A stretch of DNA of 64,000 nt from Trochalopteron elliotii (Eukaryota; Chordata; Aves; Passeriformes; Leiothrichidae): contig JANPWX010000152.1 in the NCBI GenBank assembly GCA_024734555.1, forward strand, positions 89,910 to 153,909, in the 5' to 3' direction. A model generated the notes under the pieces. It saw only the letters and a program-made list of their open reading frames with translations. It did not search any database and was not told where the DNA came from. Positions 60,201 through 64,000 of this stretch are shown piece by piece. Position numbers and translations under genes: made by a program. Each line of letters starts with the position of its first letter. Positions within the stretch are counted from its first letter, which is position 1.

Positions 60201-61789
60201 GAGCCATGAATCTAAAATGCATCAAGCAAAATTGTGACTGATAAAAGCATTGCAAATTTTAGGGAAAAAAGAGAAAAGTATTTAATTGTTAAATCCCAGA
60301 CAAACAGTGAGATGTCCTGATTATGTGAAAGTTTTTTGTTGGACTAATCCCATCCTGATTTTTGTTACTGTCTCGAATAATCTGAGAGCCCTTTAATTTC
60401 TTTTTTCTTAAACTCCTTGTACACAAGGGGAAATTTTCCCAGAAACTTTTGCAGTGTTTGTTGAAGTCTCCAAACAGAATGAGGTGCATGGTAGAAAGTT
60501 TTGTGAGTTTGGTGCTGAGAGTTTGCCTCTTCCTGGCGTTTTCCTGCTACTGCTGAATATTCAATAAAAGCCAAGGTCTGCTTGGACAATTATATTGACA
60601 AACAGTTACAAATATACTAGAGGACAGATCATTAAGCCGTTCTATAATATGCTTTTGTTTTGCTTTTTTCTGAAGTTTTCTTTTTATAAAGAAATTTTAA
60701 TAAGCTGAATTGTAATAATGCTGAATTTTGGTATATTTCCAATGTTTGCTTTAGAGTTAACCCATAGTTAGGCCGTTCACCAAAGGTTTTTCTCTGACGA
60801 TTTTTCTGCCTGAAAGGCTTCCTTCAGTGCAGAGAGGTTTTTTGACTCAGTGTTAACATGGGGGTGCATTTCATTTTAAATTGATATTGTCTTTGATTTC
60901 AATTTAGCTTAAGCCTCTTGTAAGTGCCATAATAGAAAATGAACAGACACTGAACTCTGGAATAAATGTGCAGGAAGGATCATTTCAGAACCTGTAACAC
61001 ATGCTTAGTTGTGCTGAAATTTCTTTCCTTTTGTAGAAAGGAGAAAGCCTAATATTTATGGGCTGCAAGATTTTATTATAGTGTCAATAAAACCTCAATA
61101 TATTTATCTATATGTGAGACAAATGCCTTGAAATTTCCACACCAAGCCAGCTTGATTGGCTTCTTTTCCTCGCTTTCCATGAAAATGCAAGTCAATAAAT
61201 AGTATTTCATTATCTTGTGTGCAGAAGCTGATTTGGCAATTAATTGTATTGGATATGAGCTCTGTGGCTGCTTAGAAGGAGCAGGTGATGGATACACTCC
61301 CCTTTCACCTTTGGAGACCTCGCTTTAATCCTGCCATGGGTCACCCTGGGAATGGGTTTCTATGGGCATGTTTCACTCTTTAGGGCTTCTCTATCCACAT
61401 CATAAACCCATCAGGCCACATGATGTAGTTAACAGTAAATGCCACAGAAAAGCTGCTCAGCAGGCAGCATTGTGAAGGGTAATTCTTGTCCCTCAGCAGA
61501 ACTCTGGTTGAAAACAGCCAAGCTCAGTTTGTCCTGAATTTCAGGCCCATTTGAAAAGGAGGGTTTTTTTCCCCAGAGACCTTCCTGAAACTCCTTTAAG
61601 GACCCAAGTGCAGCTCTAGAACTCAGCACTATAATATATTCAGGAAACACCCATTTGCCAGCAGCTCTTGTTGATTATTTGATCTTTCAAGTCTCAGTGA
61701 CAAAATAAATCAACCCATAAGGAAACAGAGATGTTCTCAGAGGTGATTTTGATTCCAGTGTTCCCCAGGCAGCCTGGTGACCCCATCCA
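60201..61789. other. Non-coding AT-rich DNA, nothing recognised
   Basis: No coding gene or known transposon was seen. The stretch about 60700-61000 has some conserved-element texture (GTTAACCCATAG, CTGACGATTT) but nothing diagnostic. Confidence 0.5.
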
Positions 61790-62180
61790 GGGTTGAGCAA
61801 GATTCCCTGAGCCGGAGCTCGGCAGCGCATCCAGAGCCTCACGACGGGAGCTGTGCCTCGAGTGGAGGTGAGAGGTTTATTATTTCACACATCCCGTGTG
61901 TGCCTTCATCAGGCACACCCCCTATTTCTCATAAACTCCCTGCCTGCTGAGCAGGAGAAAGGGAAAGGGGAGTGGGAAGCGGGAGGGATCTGTCTGCAAG
62001 AGGCTCTTGTGCCACTCACACGCACAGCAGCCTCATCAGCTGCAGTGCCCCTGCTTCACACCGAGCCTGCATGAATAACCATTCCCAGATTAGCTGGTGG
62101 GCCTTGCATTTAGCATTTCAAGGTGTGACTGTGTTTCTGGCGTGTGGTGTAATCACAGGGAAGAGTTTTGATGGATAGCA
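61790..62180. promoter_or_regulatory. CpG-enriched block, candidate regulatory element or lncRNA start
   Basis: CpGs cluster at about 61808-61862 (GAGCCGGAGCTCGGCAGCGC, CACGACGGGAG, CCTCGAGTGG) in a CpG-poor region. A donor-like GAG|GTGAGAGG follows at about 61866. A T-box-type AGGTGTGA lies at about 62121-62128. The block is too small and too poor in CpG for a normal CpG-island promoter. It may be an enhancer or a weak non-coding transcript start. No protein is supported: the open frames across it are in two registers with no domain. Confidence 0.22.
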
Positions 62181-64000
62181 GAGGAGGAGAGGGAGAGAGA
62201 TGCTTACTGAGACCAGCTGATGTGTGCAGGGTCATTTATGTCTTGTCCATAAACACATGAAGTACAAGAAGAGACCCCTGGGAGGCCAGTGACACTAATG
62301 GAAAAGTTAAGTGTGAGGCTGTACAGCTGGACTTGATGCCTTTTATTCAGAGTTGTTATGAATTTAGGCAAAGCAATCTAAAGCTGTCAGGAGTGCAACC
62401 TCTGCATTCACTTCTGTAAATTATCATAGTCTCCACCACCTCAGTAACAGGAGCTCAGGTGTGGGTGTTTGTCTTACAGGTGAGTCTCAACCTGCTGGGT
62501 TAACTTGTGATTTGGAAGGAAACAATTAACTTTCATTCTCTAATGAGTTGTGGAGTATTTTTAACATTGCCTTTTTAATAAGCTTTGTTTCACTTTGTTA
62601 GTAACTGATCTGTTTGAAAGTTGGTACAAAGTGAAAGTGTGAGCCCATAGCAAATGTTACAAGTCGAGCAGCAGACATTCCCTTTATCTGACTAGACTGT
62701 GGATGGCCATCAGAGGCCATCAGCTCCCAAATTCCAAATATTCATAGGTATTTCTGATATTGTAAGGAAAGCAGGTGCCAGCAGTGGTGAACTTCTGTTC
62801 TCATTTCCAGCTACACTTGAGTACCAGCTGTACCATGTAATAGTTGTAACATTTTTTTTTCCTTCAAAGAGAGCATCCCTCACCCTGATGAGAATTGCAG
62901 CCTGAAAAGATCATTCTGATTCAGTGATCTCAGCTGTCACCTCTGTGACCTGGCAAAATAGACTTTTCAGCTCTTGTGTATCACCTCCTGCTTTCCCTGT
63001 GCCCGGTGCATTCTCACCACCACCTCCTCCTCCACGCTGACATTTGATTCATTGAGCTGCATTCTGATAGAGAAATCCCACATTAGCCCCTCTTCTTGGG
63101 AGCCTGACAAAACCTTTGTGAGAGAGAAGCTTTCTTCTGAAGTTTGAAATAGCCTTGTGTATACCTGCCTTTTGTTATTAATTTTTTTTTTTTTTGGTCA
63201 TTCTACACCTATGGGGTAGGGCAGCTTCAGAACCAGGATATCTGTCACACGATATTTTAAACTCTAGCCATGGGGAAGCACAAATGATTTCATGTAACGT
63301 TAAACAACAGCTAGGTTCTCTTTCCTGTTCCTTATCTGAGGAAACATAACTCACTCTGTGCCTGTGTCCCTAATTAGTAACACTTGCAAGCCTTGACCTT
63401 TCCACAGAGAGCTCAGCTCAGCCTCATCTGTAGAGAATTGCCCCTATGATGTAGCTGTGCATAATAATAAAAACAATTTAAAACGCATTAAAACGTTAAA
63501 AAAAACCCCACCAAAACCCAAACCACTTAAAAGCTTAGACCCAGACTTCTCCACATTTATTCATGTTGAGCAGTAACTTGCTCTGGTAATGGTCCCAGTG
63601 AGGCAGTTTTAAGATACTGTGGACTGAAAGTGAGAGCATTGTTTAATAAATAAGCAGTTGTGTCCTTCTTTGTTCATTTATGGCTCAATGTTCTTTGTGT
63701 CCAGTTCATGATTTGTTCCCAGGACCAGCCTACTTTCAACACTTTACATGTATATTTGCTCCTTTGCCTTATTTTGTCTGATTATTTCTCATAATCTGGA
63801 AAAAAAAAAAGAGTTGCTAAAGCACCAGCTGGAGTGCAGTGATTTTGTCCAGACTGCTGCCACTGTTAGGGATGACTGAACATGTTTATTTACTGAGTGA
63901 CAGTAAGGCTTTTTTCTTTTTTTATGCCACAACCATATATTGCCAGGCCTCAATTTCTTATTTTAGATCATGGAAGTGTCCTCTGCCTGGAATAATTTTA
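62181..64000. other. Non-coding unique DNA, nothing recognised
   Basis: No gene, RNA gene or recognised transposon to the window end. T12-13 at about 63181-63195 and A10 near 63800. The feature list stops here because the window does, not at any natural boundary. Confidence 0.55.

Noticed and set aside
1..64000. CRISPR array, bacterial operon, tRNA, rRNA or known microRNA genes
   Set aside because: No evenly spaced repeat-spacer pattern, no ribosome-binding-site/operon structure, no cloverleaf and no recognised microRNA seed-stem was seen on either strand.

Overview
The window reads as 64 kb of non-coding nuclear DNA from a bird, most likely a songbird. I base this on several degraded CR1 LINE fragments with the avian-style 3' end (the GGACT-GATGATCT block followed by a GATTCT-type tail), two solo long terminal repeats of one endogenous retrovirus family, low overall GC, CpG depletion and many A/T microsatellites. 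The order is inferred from repeat character only. Neither the species nor the locus can be named from this sequence.

No protein-coding gene could be supported on either strand. The longest open stretches (about 168, 154, 136, 134 and 131 codons) are what AT-rich or pyrimidine-rich vertebrate DNA gives by chance. None shows a recognisable domain, and several run through microsatellites or retroelements. No tRNA, rRNA, known microRNA, CRISPR array or bacterial-type operon was seen. The window is either intergenic (gene-desert-like) or the inside of a very large intron.

Layout. 1-4.5 kb: unique DNA with no clear signal. 4509-4961: solo LTR on the minus strand. 5-12.9 kb: somewhat GC-richer unique DNA with a TGIF-like palindrome, a CTCF-like site and a possible conserved element near 10.1 kb. 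12.9-13.05 kb: a palindromic AT repeat. 13-18.4 kb: homeodomain-motif-rich DNA with candidate conserved non-coding elements near 15 kb. 18.5-24.4 kb: three CR1 fragments and a 367-bp tandem duplication (21026-21735). 26.65-26.89 kb: a TTTTA-type low-complexity block. 29.6-30.06 kb: the strongest candidate regulatory element. 30-47 kb: AT-rich unique DNA with short perfect inverted repeats, another candidate element at 38.7 kb and a 19-bp motif pair (30.6 and 34.9 kb). 47.2 and 52.8 kb: two further CR1 fragments. 58.2 kb: a 65-nt T tract. 58732-59176: second copy of the LTR family, plus strand, with a 4-bp target-site duplication. 59.8-62.2 kb: further candidate regulatory DNA, ending in a small CpG-richer stretch.

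With no genes, the only coherent functional reading is that this DNA carries long-range regulatory elements of an unseen developmental gene. That is inference and depends on conservation that could not be computed here. I found no evidence of a novel enzymatic, defence or mobile system.
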